A DNA stretch of 6,347 bases from contig CALRZT010000303.1 of assembly GCA_943372725.1 (NCBI GenBank), positions 1-6,347 of the forward strand. The letters are read 5' to 3'. Of this stretch, positions 1-6,347 are shown in pieces. How positions within the stretch are numbered: the first letter of the stretch is position 1; each line of letters starts with the position of its first letter. Both the position numbers and the translations under genes were made by a program. The DNA is from CAMDHY01 sp943372725. Lineage in GTDB: Bacteria; Pseudomonadota; Alphaproteobacteria; Rhizobiales; Segnochrobactraceae. The notes beneath the pieces are model-generated. The model made no database searches, was not told the DNA's origin, and saw only the letters and a program-made list of their open reading frames with translations.

Positions 1-373
1 GCGAGACCATGACGACGCCGAGGAAGCCGACGAGGCCGGTGAATTCCGACAGAACCACGGCGCCGAAGGCGGTGACGAGGATCGGCGCGAGGCCGCGCAT
101 CAGCGGGTAGGCGACCGACAGGTCGGCACCGCGATAGGCGCGCGCCAGCAGCGCGAAATAGAGGATGTGCACGAGGCTGGTGACGACGACGTAGAGGAAG
201 GCTTCCGGCGCCATCGGCGGCAGGAAGGGCAGCGCGCCGATGGCGACGATGCCACCGCCGCCGGCCACCGCGATCGCCGCCGCCTCGCGGTCCTCGACCT
301 TCTTCACCGCGGCGTTCCAGCCGGCGTGCAGGGCCGCCGCCAGGATCAGCACGAGGAGGACGCCGAGGGACAT
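1..373 (-). CDS. DMT-superfamily (EamA-like) membrane transporter, N-terminal part
   Basis: This is the first 124 residues of an inner-membrane protein; the 3' end lies outside the window. It opens with a hydrophobic helix ending in LHAGWNAAVKK (residues 15-25), the short Trp-Asn-Ala-Lys signature common at the start of EamA transporters. Further hydrophobic segments lie at about 36-52, 58-78, 88-107 and 109-124, and the motif ADLSVAYPLMRGLAP (83-97) is typical of the first EamA repeat. About half of the usual ten helices are visible. The ATG at 373-371 has GGAG (385-382) eight bases upstream, which supports the start. It is transcribed away from the PhnF-like regulator, sharing a 241-bp intergenic region. 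Substrate cannot be read from sequence. A DMT-type permease subgroup is known next to phosphonate catabolism genes, so a link to the regulator is a reasonable guess only. Confidence 0.85.
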   Translation of the reverse strand, partial: MSLGVLLVLILAAALHAGWNAAVKKVEDREAAAIAVAGGGGIVAIGALPFLPPMAPEAFLYVVVTSLVHILYFALLARAYRGADLSVAYPLMRGLAPILVTAFGAVVLSEFTGLVGFLGVVMVS

Positions 374-543
374 CGCGGTTACTCCGTCCGGCCGCGGCGG
401 CGGGGTCGCCGTCGCGAAACTCTCCCGCGCCGGGTGACGCCCTTTTGAGGCCGCCGCCGGGTTCTGGCGTCAGGGGGCCGCGGTTGGGGGCAGCCGCGGG
501 ACGCCACACCGGGACGCGTGGTCGGGCCCGACGAGCGGCACCA

Positions 544-572
544 TGGACGGACGGCGAAAATTTGTCTATAAG
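544..572 (+). promoter_or_regulatory. Predicted sigma70-like promoter of the PhnF-type regulator
   Basis: A -35-like TGGACG at 544-549 (4 of 6 matches to TTGACA) is followed after exactly 17 bases by TATAAG at 567-572 (5 of 6 matches to TATAAT). Transcription would start near 579, giving a leader of about 35 bases containing the ribosome binding site GGAG (605-608) before the GTG at 615. The -10 hexamer lies inside the short palindrome 564-574, so a bound repressor would block it. This is a by-eye match. No comparably good promoter was found for the opposite-strand transporter. Confidence 0.5.
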
Positions 573-594
573 ACTAGATGAATATTTTTCGCCG
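552..594. promoter_or_regulatory. Nested inverted repeats in an AT-rich island: probable operator for the PhnF-type regulator
   Basis: In a window that is otherwise strongly GC-rich, 557-590 is mostly A and T. It holds two nested palindromes. The inner one is GTCT-ATA-AGAC (564-574, perfect 4-bp arms). The outer one is a perfect 9-bp inverted repeat, CGGCGAAAA (552-560) and TTTTCGCCG (586-594). HutC-subfamily GntR regulators, which include PhnF, generally bind sites of the form GT-N-TA..TA-N-AC; the inner repeat resembles this with one extra central base. The position over the predicted -10 box fits autorepression, and control of the divergent transporter is possible. Binding by this regulator is inference. 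Confidence 0.5.
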
Positions 595-614
595 GCGAAC
601 GAACGGAGACGGTC

Positions 615-1379
615 GTGGGGAAGGATGAACCCGCTGCGGCGGGACGAGCGGCCGCTCCGTCGGTGGTGCGCGGCAGCGGCGTCTCGGCCTGGCGGCAGAT
701 CGCCGATGCGCTGCGCGACGAGATCGCCTCCGGCGCACTCGCAGCGGGCGAGCGGATGCCGACGGAGGCCGAGCTTTCGCTGCGCTTCGGGGTCAACCGC
801 CACACGCTCAGGCGCGCCATCGCGGCGCTCGCCGCCGACGGGCTGGTGCGCGCCGACCAGGGCCGCGGTACCTTCGTCGCCGAGCGGCCGCTGCCCTATC
901 CGATCGGCCGCCGCACGCGCTTCTCCGCCGCCGTCGAGGCGGCGGCGCGCACGCCCGGCCGCATCCTGCTCGGCGCCGTCGTCGAGGCGGCCACGCCGGC
1001 CCTGGCGCGACGGCTCGCGATCGACCCCGGCGCGCCGCTGCACCGCATCGAGACCATGAGCGTCGTCGACGGCGCGCCGATCTCGGTCGCCACCGGCTGG
1101 CTGTCGGCCGACCGTTTCCCGGATTTTCCGGCGCTGATCGCCGAGACGGGCTCCTACACCGCCGCCTTCGCGCGCTGCGGCATCGCCGACTACGTCCGCC
1201 TCGAGACGCGCATCCGTGCCGCGGTGGCGGACGCCGACGACGCGCTGCGCCTCGGTCTTCCCGCCGGGGCGGCGGTGCTGGTGACGGAGAGCGTCGACGG
1301 GGACCCGGACGGCGCCCCGCTCGAATGCGGCTACACGCGCTTCGCGGCCGACCGGATCGAGCTCACCGTCTCCGCCTGA
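615..1379 (+). CDS. phnF: GntR-family (HutC subfamily) transcriptional regulator, PhnF-like
   Basis: This 254-residue cytoplasmic repressor-type protein has the two expected domains. An N-terminal winged helix lies at about 23-90, with recognition region PTEAELSLRFGVNRHTLRRA (49-68) and wing GLVRADQGRGTFV (76-88). A UTRA ligand-binding domain follows at about 103-252, with typical segments RIETMSVVDGAPI and the closing TRFAADRIELTV. Length and both halves match PhnF, the regulator of phosphonate uptake and C-P lyase genes, as I recall it from rhizobia. The GTG start at 615 is preceded by GGAG (605-608) with six bases between; an ATG further in (625) is out of frame. No phn catabolic gene is nearby: the divergent neighbour is a DMT transporter and the downstream neighbour is convergent. 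The ligand may therefore not be a phosphonate. GntR/UTRA family is certain; the PhnF label is likely. Confidence 0.85.
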   Translation: MGKDEPAAAGRAAAPSVVRGSGVSAWRQIADALRDEIASGALAAGERMPTEAELSLRFGVNRHTLRRAIAALAADGLVRADQGRGTFVAERPLPYPIGRRTRFSAAVEAAARTPGRILLGAVVEAATPALARRLAIDPGAPLHRIETMSVVDGAPISVATGWLSADRFPDFPALIAETGSYTAAFARCGIADYVRLETRIRAAVADADDALRLGLPAGAAVLVTESVDGDPDGAPLECGYTRFAADRIELTVSA

Positions 1380-1381
1380 TC

Positions 1382-1398
1382 GCGCGGCCCGGCCGCGC
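1382..1398. terminator. GC hairpin in the convergent gap, possible bidirectional terminator
   Basis: GCGCGGC (1382-1388) pairs perfectly with GCCGCGC (1392-1398) around a three-base loop. It begins two bases after the phnF stop and lies 12 bases beyond the M48 protease stop on the other strand. The symmetric position in a 31-bp gap between converging genes suggests a shared transcription stop. There is no T-tract on either side, so a classical intrinsic terminator is not demonstrated, and GC-only DNA forms such stems easily by chance. Confidence 0.35.
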
Positions 1399-1410
1399 CG
1401 CGCCGGCGGA

Positions 1411-2934
1411 CTACTCGGCGACGATCTTCACCGCCATGCCGGGCTTCAGGTCGTCGTTCGTCTGCACCGCGTTCATCACCATGAACAGCGGCCGGCGCAG
1501 GGCCGCTTCGATGCCGACCATGCGGCCGGCAAGCGCCTCGATGGTGTCGCCGGCGCCGACGCGGACGATGCGCACGCGCAGGGGTTTAAGCTCGGCGATC
1601 TGGGCCGGCGTCAGCCGCCGGAAGCTCTTCACCGTCTCCATGAAGCCGGTCTCGAAGCCGCCGGTCGGCGAGGCGGTGGCGAAGATGAAGCGATAGACGC
1701 GCGAGCCCGCCCGCACGACAGCGATGCGGAACGACCAGCCCTCGGAGATGGCCGAAGCGGTCGCGGCAGGCGCGCCGTTGACCTCGAGGGAGCGGACGCT
1801 GTCGGGGATCAGCCCCTTCACCCAGCCCGAGGCGAGGTAGTCGGGCAGCGACATCGCCTCCGGCACCTCGACGCCGTCGAAGCGCATGGCGACCTTGCCG
1901 CCGTCGCTGGCGAGCACCGCCTTCGAGGTGTTCTCGAGGAAGAAGCCGGCCGGGACGGTGAAGGCGATGCCGAGCTCGCGGTGCAGGAAGGCGCGGCCGC
2001 GGGCGAAGCCCTCGCGCGGGTCGTCGCCGTAGAGCATGCCCTCGAGGCTGGCGAGATAGGCGTCGCGGTCGCGCTCGCCGATGTCGGTGCCGCCGACCTG
2101 GCGCGCCGCCCGCACCGCCAGCGCGACGCGCTCCGGCGTCGCCGGATGGGACGACAGGAAATCGGGCTTGTCGCCGGCGGCGGCGTCCTTCAGCGAGGCG
2201 AAGCGCGACATCGCCTCGAGGAAGCGCGCCGCGGCGAAGGGGTCGAAGCCGGCGCGGGAAAGCGTCTTCACGCCGATCTGGTCGGCCTCGAGCTCCTGCG
2301 CCTGGCTGAAGCGGGCGAGCGACATCTGCGTCGTCGCCATCGTCTCGCGGGCGACCGTCGGATCGCCGACGACGGTGGCGGCGACGCGATTGACGACGGC
2401 GGCCGCCTCGGCGCGGCGCTGGCGGGCGATGGCGTGGTTCGCCGTGACGTGGGCCATCTCGTGGGCGAGCACGGCGGCGAGCTCCGACGCGTCGTCGGCG
2501 AGCGCCAGCAGGCCGCGCGTCACGTAGAGGTAGCCGCCGGGCAGCGCGAAGGCGTTGATCGCCGGCGAGTTCAAAATGGTGATGCGGTAGGTGCGCGACG
2601 GATCGTCGGAGGCGGCGACCAGCCGGCCGACGACGCGCGCCACGGCCCGCTCGGCCTTCGGGTCGGAATAGACGCCGCCATAGGCCATCACCAGGCGCGG
2701 ATGCTCGCGGGCGCCCAGCGTCACGTCGGCGGGGGGTGCGGCGGCGGGATCGGCGGTGACCGGCGTGGAGATCGTCGGCTGGCCGACGTCCTGGACGCCG
2801 GCGCACCCGGCGAGCCCAAGCGCCGTAGCCAGCGCAAGCCGGCGCGCCGCCGCCGCCAGCCGACCGGCCGGACGGCACGCCCCCTCGGCGACCCAAGAGA
2901 CGACGTCCCTCACTCGACGCTCACTCGTCCTCAT
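1411..2934 (-). CDS. M48-family zinc metalloprotease, predicted lipoprotein with C-terminal LysM-like segment
   Basis: This 507-residue protein is predicted to act in the periplasm, attached to a membrane. A hydrophobic stretch at 33-43 ends in the lipobox LAGC (Cys44). The peptidase domain spans about 75-280. The zinc site is complete: HEMAH (158-162, ligands His158 and His162, catalytic Glu159), then EAD in QELEADQIG with Glu214 as likely third ligand, then SSHPATPERV (261-270) as usual for BepA/LoiP-type M48 enzymes. A middle region of unknown fold (about 315-440) follows. The tail from about 453 (VRIVRVGAGDTIEALAGRM, ending LKPGMAVKI) looks like a LysM-type wall-binding module. The ATG at 2934 overlaps the upstream stop as ATGA. 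It has only a weak ribosome site of its own, which fits translational coupling. An in-frame GTG at 2913 would give a more normal signal length. Such proteases degrade or help assemble misfolded outer-membrane proteins; the exact role here is not known. Confidence 0.9.
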   Translation of the reverse strand: MRTSERRVRDVVSWVAEGACRPAGRLAAAARRLALATALGLAGCAGVQDVGQPTISTPVTADPAAAPPADVTLGAREHPRLVMAYGGVYSDPKAERAVARVVGRLVAASDDPSRTYRITILNSPAINAFALPGGYLYVTRGLLALADDASELAAVLAHEMAHVTANHAIARQRRAEAAAVVNRVAATVVGDPTVARETMATTQMSLARFSQAQELEADQIGVKTLSRAGFDPFAAARFLEAMSRFASLKDAAAGDKPDFLSSHPATPERVALAVRAARQVGGTDIGERDRDAYLASLEGMLYGDDPREGFARGRAFLHRELGIAFTVPAGFFLENTSKAVLASDGGKVAMRFDGVEVPEAMSLPDYLASGWVKGLIPDSVRSLEVNGAPAATASAISEGWSFRIAVVRAGSRVYRFIFATASPTGGFETGFMETVKSFRRLTPAQIAELKPLRVRIVRVGAGDTIEALAGRMVGIEAALRRPLFMVMNAVQTNDDLKPGMAVKIVAE

Positions 2935-3731
2935 CGCGGCGCCGGCCCGTCCGGACGCTCGAGATCCTCGGGGCGGCCGAGCCGCACGAGACCCCCGTCG
3001 TCCGCTTCGAGCCAGCCGCGCACGCGTACGCGGGAACCCGCCAGCGCATCGGGGCCGATTCCCCAGCCGCGCGGCCATGCCCCTTCGCTTTCGGCGATCG
3101 TGGCGGTGAAATCAAGGCTCCACCGCCGCCCGAAGTTGAGATAGCGCGTCCGGCCGGCCTTGCCGACGCCGACGATGCGGCCCTCGACGATGACGTAACG
3201 GCCGGCGCGGGTGACGATCAGCGGGTCGTCGGCGGCCTCCAGCGCGAAGGTGCCATCCGCCCACAGGCCCCGGCGGGCGACGCGGGCGGCCGCCTCGGCG
3301 GCGCGGAGGCGAGCCCGGCAGGGGCCGTCCGCGGCGTCGCGCGGAGCCGGCCCGACGAGGGCGACGCCGGCGGCCACCAGGCGCTCGCCGAGGTCGGTGC
3401 CGTCGACCGTGGTGACGCGGGTCACGCGGCGGCCGTAGCGGTCGGCCTGAGGCGGGGCCGCGTCGAGACGCACCGCGCGGTCGAAGACGAGGTCGCGCAG
3501 GACTGCTGCGGCGGCGGCCTCGCCTTCCCCCGGGGTGGCGAGGCCGACGGCGGCGATGCGCACCAGGGTCCCGTCGGCGAGCCGCAGTTCGAACGGCGCG
3601 GTCACCGCCGCGACGGCGACGATCGGTCCCGCCGGCGGCACGCAGACCGGGACCGGCGCCGTGGCGGCGGGCGCGGACCCGAGCCCAACCACTGCCGCCA
3701 TCGCTGCGACCACGCCCCTCACGCGCGACAC
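2931..3731 (-). CDS. Secreted staphylococcal-nuclease-like (SNase-fold) protein, probably catalytically degenerate
   Basis: This 266-residue protein has a signal peptide (hydrophobic 7-20, likely cleavage near 22-25). An SNase-like OB-fold domain spans about 36-157, recognised by LADGTLVRIAAVG (51-63), DRYGRR (97-102), LGERLVAAGVALV (114-126) and the closing ARVARRGLW (149-157). Arg58 and Arg101 align with catalytic Arg35 and Arg87 of staphylococcal nuclease. The acidic ligands that normally occur in DGDT and in IDAPE appear as VTAPF and GLATPGE, so Asp21, Asp40 and Glu43 equivalents seem to be missing. A second beta-rich domain follows at about 170-255 (GRYVIVEGRIVGVG, RTRYLNFGRRWSLDFTA, SRVRVRGWLEADDGG), itself OB-like. 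The GTG start at 3731 has a strong GGAGGA six bases upstream. Its TGA overlaps the M48 protease ATG by four bases, so the two are made together. It may bind nucleic acid or another ligand rather than cut DNA. Confidence 0.85.
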   Translation of the reverse strand: MSRVRGVVAAMAAVVGLGSAPAATAPVPVCVPPAGPIVAVAAVTAPFELRLADGTLVRIAAVGLATPGEGEAAAAAVLRDLVFDRAVRLDAAPPQADRYGRRVTRVTTVDGTDLGERLVAAGVALVGPAPRDAADGPCRARLRAAEAAARVARRGLWADGTFALEAADDPLIVTRAGRYVIVEGRIVGVGKAGRTRYLNFGRRWSLDFTATIAESEGAWPRGWGIGPDALAGSRVRVRGWLEADDGGLVRLGRPEDLERPDGPAPR

Positions 3732-3737
3732 CGGCGC

Positions 3738-3743
3738 TCCTCC
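3738..3743 (-). promoter_or_regulatory. Ribosome binding site fixing the GTG start of the SNase-like gene
   Basis: GGAGGA on the minus strand sits six bases before the GTG at 3731-3729. The next in-frame ATG is codon 11, inside the signal peptide, and has no comparable site. This decides the start in favour of the GTG. Confidence 0.7.
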
Positions 3744-3769
3744 GCTCGGACGCTCGGGCGATAGCCTAC

Positions 3770-3786
3770 AGCCGGACGGACCGGCT
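3770..3786 (-). terminator. Weak stem-loop between pcaF and the SNase-like gene
   Basis: AGCCGG (3770-3775) and CCGGCT (3781-3786) form a 6-bp stem with a five-base loop, about 57 bases downstream of the pcaF stop on the minus strand. No T-run follows, so termination is only possible, and read-through from pcaF into the next two genes cannot be excluded. The rest of the 111-bp gap holds the duplicated pcaF end and the ribosome binding site of the next gene; no convincing promoter was seen. Confidence 0.25.
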
Positions 3787-3808
3787 CGGAAGCGCCGGCC
3801 GATAGACC

Positions 3809-3842
3809 CTCAGGCGCGCTCGATGGCGAGCGCGATGCGGTC

Positions 3843-3871
<29 letters not shown>
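3809..3871. repeat. Tandem duplication (period 33 bp) of the 3' end of pcaF including its stop codon
   Basis: The 30 bases at 3809-3838 are identical to those at 3842-3871. The copy at 3842-3871 encodes the last residues of the thiolase (IALAIERA) plus the TGA stop at 3845-3843. The copy at 3809-3838 lies just after that stop. The period of 33 bp is eleven codons, so the second copy is in the same frame: after the first stop come codons for DRIALAIERA and another TGA (3812-3810). This looks like a recent slippage or unequal-exchange duplication, since third positions have not drifted. Confidence 0.95.
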
Positions 3872-5045
<1,174 letters not shown>

Positions 5046-5107
5046 GGACTGTCCTCCGATGTGCCCCGGCCGTCCCCGTTGCCGGCGCTGTCTCGCCACC
5101 GTTCATT

Positions 5108-5123
5108 GACCGAACGGTCGGTC
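5108..5123. promoter_or_regulatory. TetR-type palindromic operator candidate between pcaF and the efflux adaptor gene
   Basis: GACCGA (5108-5113) and TCGGTC (5118-5123) form perfect 6-bp arms around ACGG. An overlapping palindrome, GACCG-AA-CGGTC (5108-5119), is centred two bases away. GACCG/CGGTC symmetry of this kind is common for TetR-family repressors of catabolic and efflux genes. The site is 63 bases before the pcaF start and 206 bases before the adaptor start, so pcaF is the nearer target. An AT-richer patch (5124-5144) adjoins it. The remaining GC-rich DNA to 5314 includes a 7-bp stem (5154-5160 with 5169-5175) and no clear promoter; TATCAC at 5294-5299 is a weak -10 candidate. No TetR gene is in the window. 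Confidence 0.45.
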
Positions 5124-5314
5124 GGCATTCACATTTCTCTTAACGCACGGCCGGCCGCGGCTCAACTGCCGCGGCGCCGGCGGCGGCGACGGGACACCGC
5201 GGCGACCGTGACCGGCCCGCCACAACCGCGCGCCGCGCGGGGTACCAGCCGGCTTCGCCCGATCTGGCAATTCCCTTTCGCCGCGCTCTTGGCTATCACG
5301 GAGGCAGTGACCGC

Positions 5315-5322
5315 GGGGAGGG
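5315..5322 (+). promoter_or_regulatory. Ribosome binding site fixing the GTG start of the efflux adaptor
   Basis: GGGGAGGG lies seven bases before the GTG at 5330. The only other plausible start, the in-frame GTG at 5393, lacks a comparable site. This supports starting the adaptor at 5330 despite the long N-terminal region it gives to the signal peptide. Confidence 0.65.
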
Positions 5323-5329
5323 TTCGCCG

Positions 5330-6347
5330 GTGTTTCAAAGTGTCCGTGTCCGGCGCCACCGGCGGCCCAGCGAGTTCGGTGCAGCGACGGCGGTGAAGAC
5401 CGCGGGCGCCCGCGCCGCCCACGCCGGCCTTCTCGCCGCCGGCCTCGCGCTGGCGACCGGTCCCGCCCTCGCCCAGACCGCCGCGGCGCCGCCGCCGCCA
5501 GCGGTGATCGTCGCGCCGGTGGTGCAGCAGGACGTCACCCAGAGCTTCCAGTACGTCGGCCGCATCCAGGCGATCCAGACGCTCAATCTCGTCGCCCGCG
5601 TCGAGGGCTTCCTCACCGGCGTGCTGTTCCAGGAAGGCTCGCACATCAAGGCGAACGAGGCGCTCTACACAATCGAGAAGGCGCCGTTCCAGGCGCAGCT
5701 CGACCAGGCGAACGGCCAGCTCGCCGCCGCCAACGCCCAGCTCGCCGGCGCCAACGCCTCGCTCGCCGAGGCCCAGCTCACCCTCGACCGCCAGATCGCC
5801 CTGGTGAAGTCCGGCGCCGTCAGCCAGGCGGTGCAGGACACCGCCCAGGCGCAGCGCGACAAAGCCGCCGCCGACGTCGAATCCGCCAAGGCCTCGATCG
5901 CCCAGGCGAACGCCCAGATCGAGACGGCGAAGCTCAACCTCTCCTACACCGACATCGCCTCGACCATCGACGGGCGCATCGGCGACACCAACGTCACCCA
6001 GGGCAACCTCGTCAACACCGCCACGGGCACGCTCGCCACCGTCGTCCAGATGGACCCGATGCGGGTGGTGTTCTCGATCTCGGAGGCGCAGTACACTGAG
6101 GTCGCCGAGGAGATCCAGGCCGCCCAGCTGAAGCCGGGCCTCGCGCACCAGACCTTCACGCCGACGCTGCTGCTCTCCAACGGCAAGTCCTACGAGCACC
6201 CCGGCAAGATCGCCTTCATCGGCAACCAGATCTCGCAGACGACCGGCACGCTGCCGATCTACGCCGACTTCCCCAACCCGAACGAGCTTTTGCTGCCCGG
6301 CGGCTTCGTCACCGTCTCGGTGAAGCAGGACACCAAGCAGGAATCGC
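5330..6347 (+). CDS. RND efflux pump periplasmic adaptor (HlyD/AcrA-type membrane fusion protein), N-terminal part
   Basis: The window holds 339 codons and no stop, so the gene continues past the right edge. The product links an inner-membrane RND pump to an outer-membrane channel. It starts with a long basic region and a signal peptide ending ATGPALA-Q (cleavage near residue 48), with no lipobox Cys. Then come the first half of a lipoyl-like domain (about 70-118, ARVEGFLTGVLFQEGSHIKA), an alpha-hairpin rich in Ala, Gln and Asn (about 119-202), the second lipoyl half (LNLSYTDIASTIDGRIGD, 202-219) and a beta-barrel (about 230 on, QMDPMRVVFSISEAQ and LPGGFVTVSV). The order and motifs are those of AcrA/MexE-like adaptors. 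The GTG start is supported by GGGGAGGG seven bases upstream. An RND transporter gene probably follows, but is not visible. Pump substrate is unknown; divergence from pcaF hints at aromatic compounds. Confidence 0.92.
   Translation, partial: MFQSVRVRRHRRPSEFGAATAVKTAGARAAHAGLLAAGLALATGPALAQTAAAPPPPAVIVAPVVQQDVTQSFQYVGRIQAIQTLNLVARVEGFLTGVLFQEGSHIKANEALYTIEKAPFQAQLDQANGQLAAANAQLAGANASLAEAQLTLDRQIALVKSGAVSQAVQDTAQAQRDKAAADVESAKASIAQANAQIETAKLNLSYTDIASTIDGRIGDTNVTQGNLVNTATGTLATVVQMDPMRVVFSISEAQYTEVAEEIQAAQLKPGLAHQTFTPTLLLSNGKSYEHPGKIAFIGNQISQTTGTLPIYADFPNPNELLLPGGFVTVSVKQDTKQES
5708..5770 (+). repeat. 21-bp imperfect tandem repeat encoding coiled-coil heptads of the adaptor hairpin
   Basis: Three consecutive 21-bp units (5708-5728, 5729-5749, 5750-5770) encode ANGQLAA, ANAQLAG and ANASLAE, residues 127-147 of the adaptor. 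They share most bases. Leu at a fixed heptad position fits one strand of the coiled-coil hairpin. The DNA similarity suggests growth of the hairpin by heptad duplication, although biased codon use in a repetitive helix could also give it. Confidence 0.7.

Noticed and set aside
477..500. CCGCGG repeated at 479-484 and 494-499, considered as a terminator or riboswitch stem
   Set aside because: The hexamer is self-palindromic and expected by chance in such GC-rich DNA. No T-tract or known riboswitch pattern accompanies it.
445..1059. A 204-codon plus-strand frame overlapping the regulator
   Set aside because: Its product is Arg/Ser/Pro-rich with no recognisable domain, and it overlaps the HTH-coding region of the PhnF-like gene in another frame.
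2935..3078. Extension of the M48 protease to an upstream in-frame ATG at 3078
   Set aside because: It would add 48 Arg/Ala-rich residues that overlap the SNase-like coding region and bury the lipobox even deeper. The ATGA junction at 2931-2934 is the natural start.
1981..3144. A 387-codon open frame on the plus strand opposite the M48 and SNase-like genes
   Set aside because: Its composition is biased, with no domain motif, and it lies opposite two well-supported genes.
5046..5099. Extension of pcaF to an in-frame ATG at 5099
   Set aside because: The added 18 residues do not match the thiolase start, whereas MREAYIVDFARTPIGRF at 5045 begins exactly as the family does and has GGAGGA six bases upstream.
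5162..6199. A 345-codon open frame on the minus strand opposite the efflux adaptor
   Set aside because: Its Gly/Leu/Arg/Val-rich repeats are the mirror of the adaptor coiled coil. The plus-strand frame has the family motifs, a signal peptide and a ribosome site.

Overview
The window comes from a very GC-rich bacterial chromosome (about 70% GC by eye). GTG starts, strong GGAG-type ribosome binding sites and the protein families present all suggest an alphaproteobacterium, most likely Hyphomicrobiales/Rhizobiales. That placement is inferred from the look of the proteins, not from a phylogenetic marker. No mobile element, CRISPR array, tRNA or rRNA is visible. It reads as ordinary chromosomal housekeeping and accessory metabolism.

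Layout from left to right. (1) 1-373, minus strand: the N-terminal 124 residues of a DMT/EamA-type membrane transporter, cut by the window edge. (2) 374-614: a divergent control region. It is GC-rich except for an AT-rich island at 557-590, which carries a sigma70-like promoter for the next gene and two nested inverted repeats, a likely operator. (3) 615-1379, plus strand: a GntR/HutC-subfamily regulator that closely resembles PhnF. (4) 1380-1410: a short convergent gap with a strong GC hairpin. (5) 1411-2934 and 2931-3731, minus strand: a two-gene unit. A secreted staphylococcal-nuclease-like protein comes first, followed with an ATGA overlap by a lipoprotein-type M48 zinc metalloprotease with a C-terminal LysM-like segment. 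(6) 3843-5045, minus strand: beta-ketoadipyl-CoA thiolase (pcaF), whose last codons and stop are duplicated directly downstream. (7) 5046-5329: a second divergent control region with a TetR-type palindrome at 5108-5123. (8) 5330-6347, plus strand: the periplasmic adaptor of an RND-type efflux pump, running off the right edge. This gene has a GTG start.

How the genes may work together. The regulator and transporter are divergent around one operator-like island, so the regulator probably controls itself and perhaps the transporter. Because the regulator looks like PhnF but no C-P lyase gene is in view, the transporter may handle a phosphonate or related compound. The nuclease-like protein and the M48 protease are translationally coupled and both exported, so they probably act in the same cell-envelope process. 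The thiolase performs the last step of the beta-ketoadipate pathway for aromatic compounds and faces an efflux adaptor across one palindromic site, so shared control by an aromatic-responsive TetR regulator is possible but unproven.

I do not see a clearly new system. The best leads are the operator-like nested repeats with the PhnF-type regulator and transporter, the nuclease-like protein that seems to lack its catalytic acids, and the 33-bp tandem duplication of the end of pcaF.
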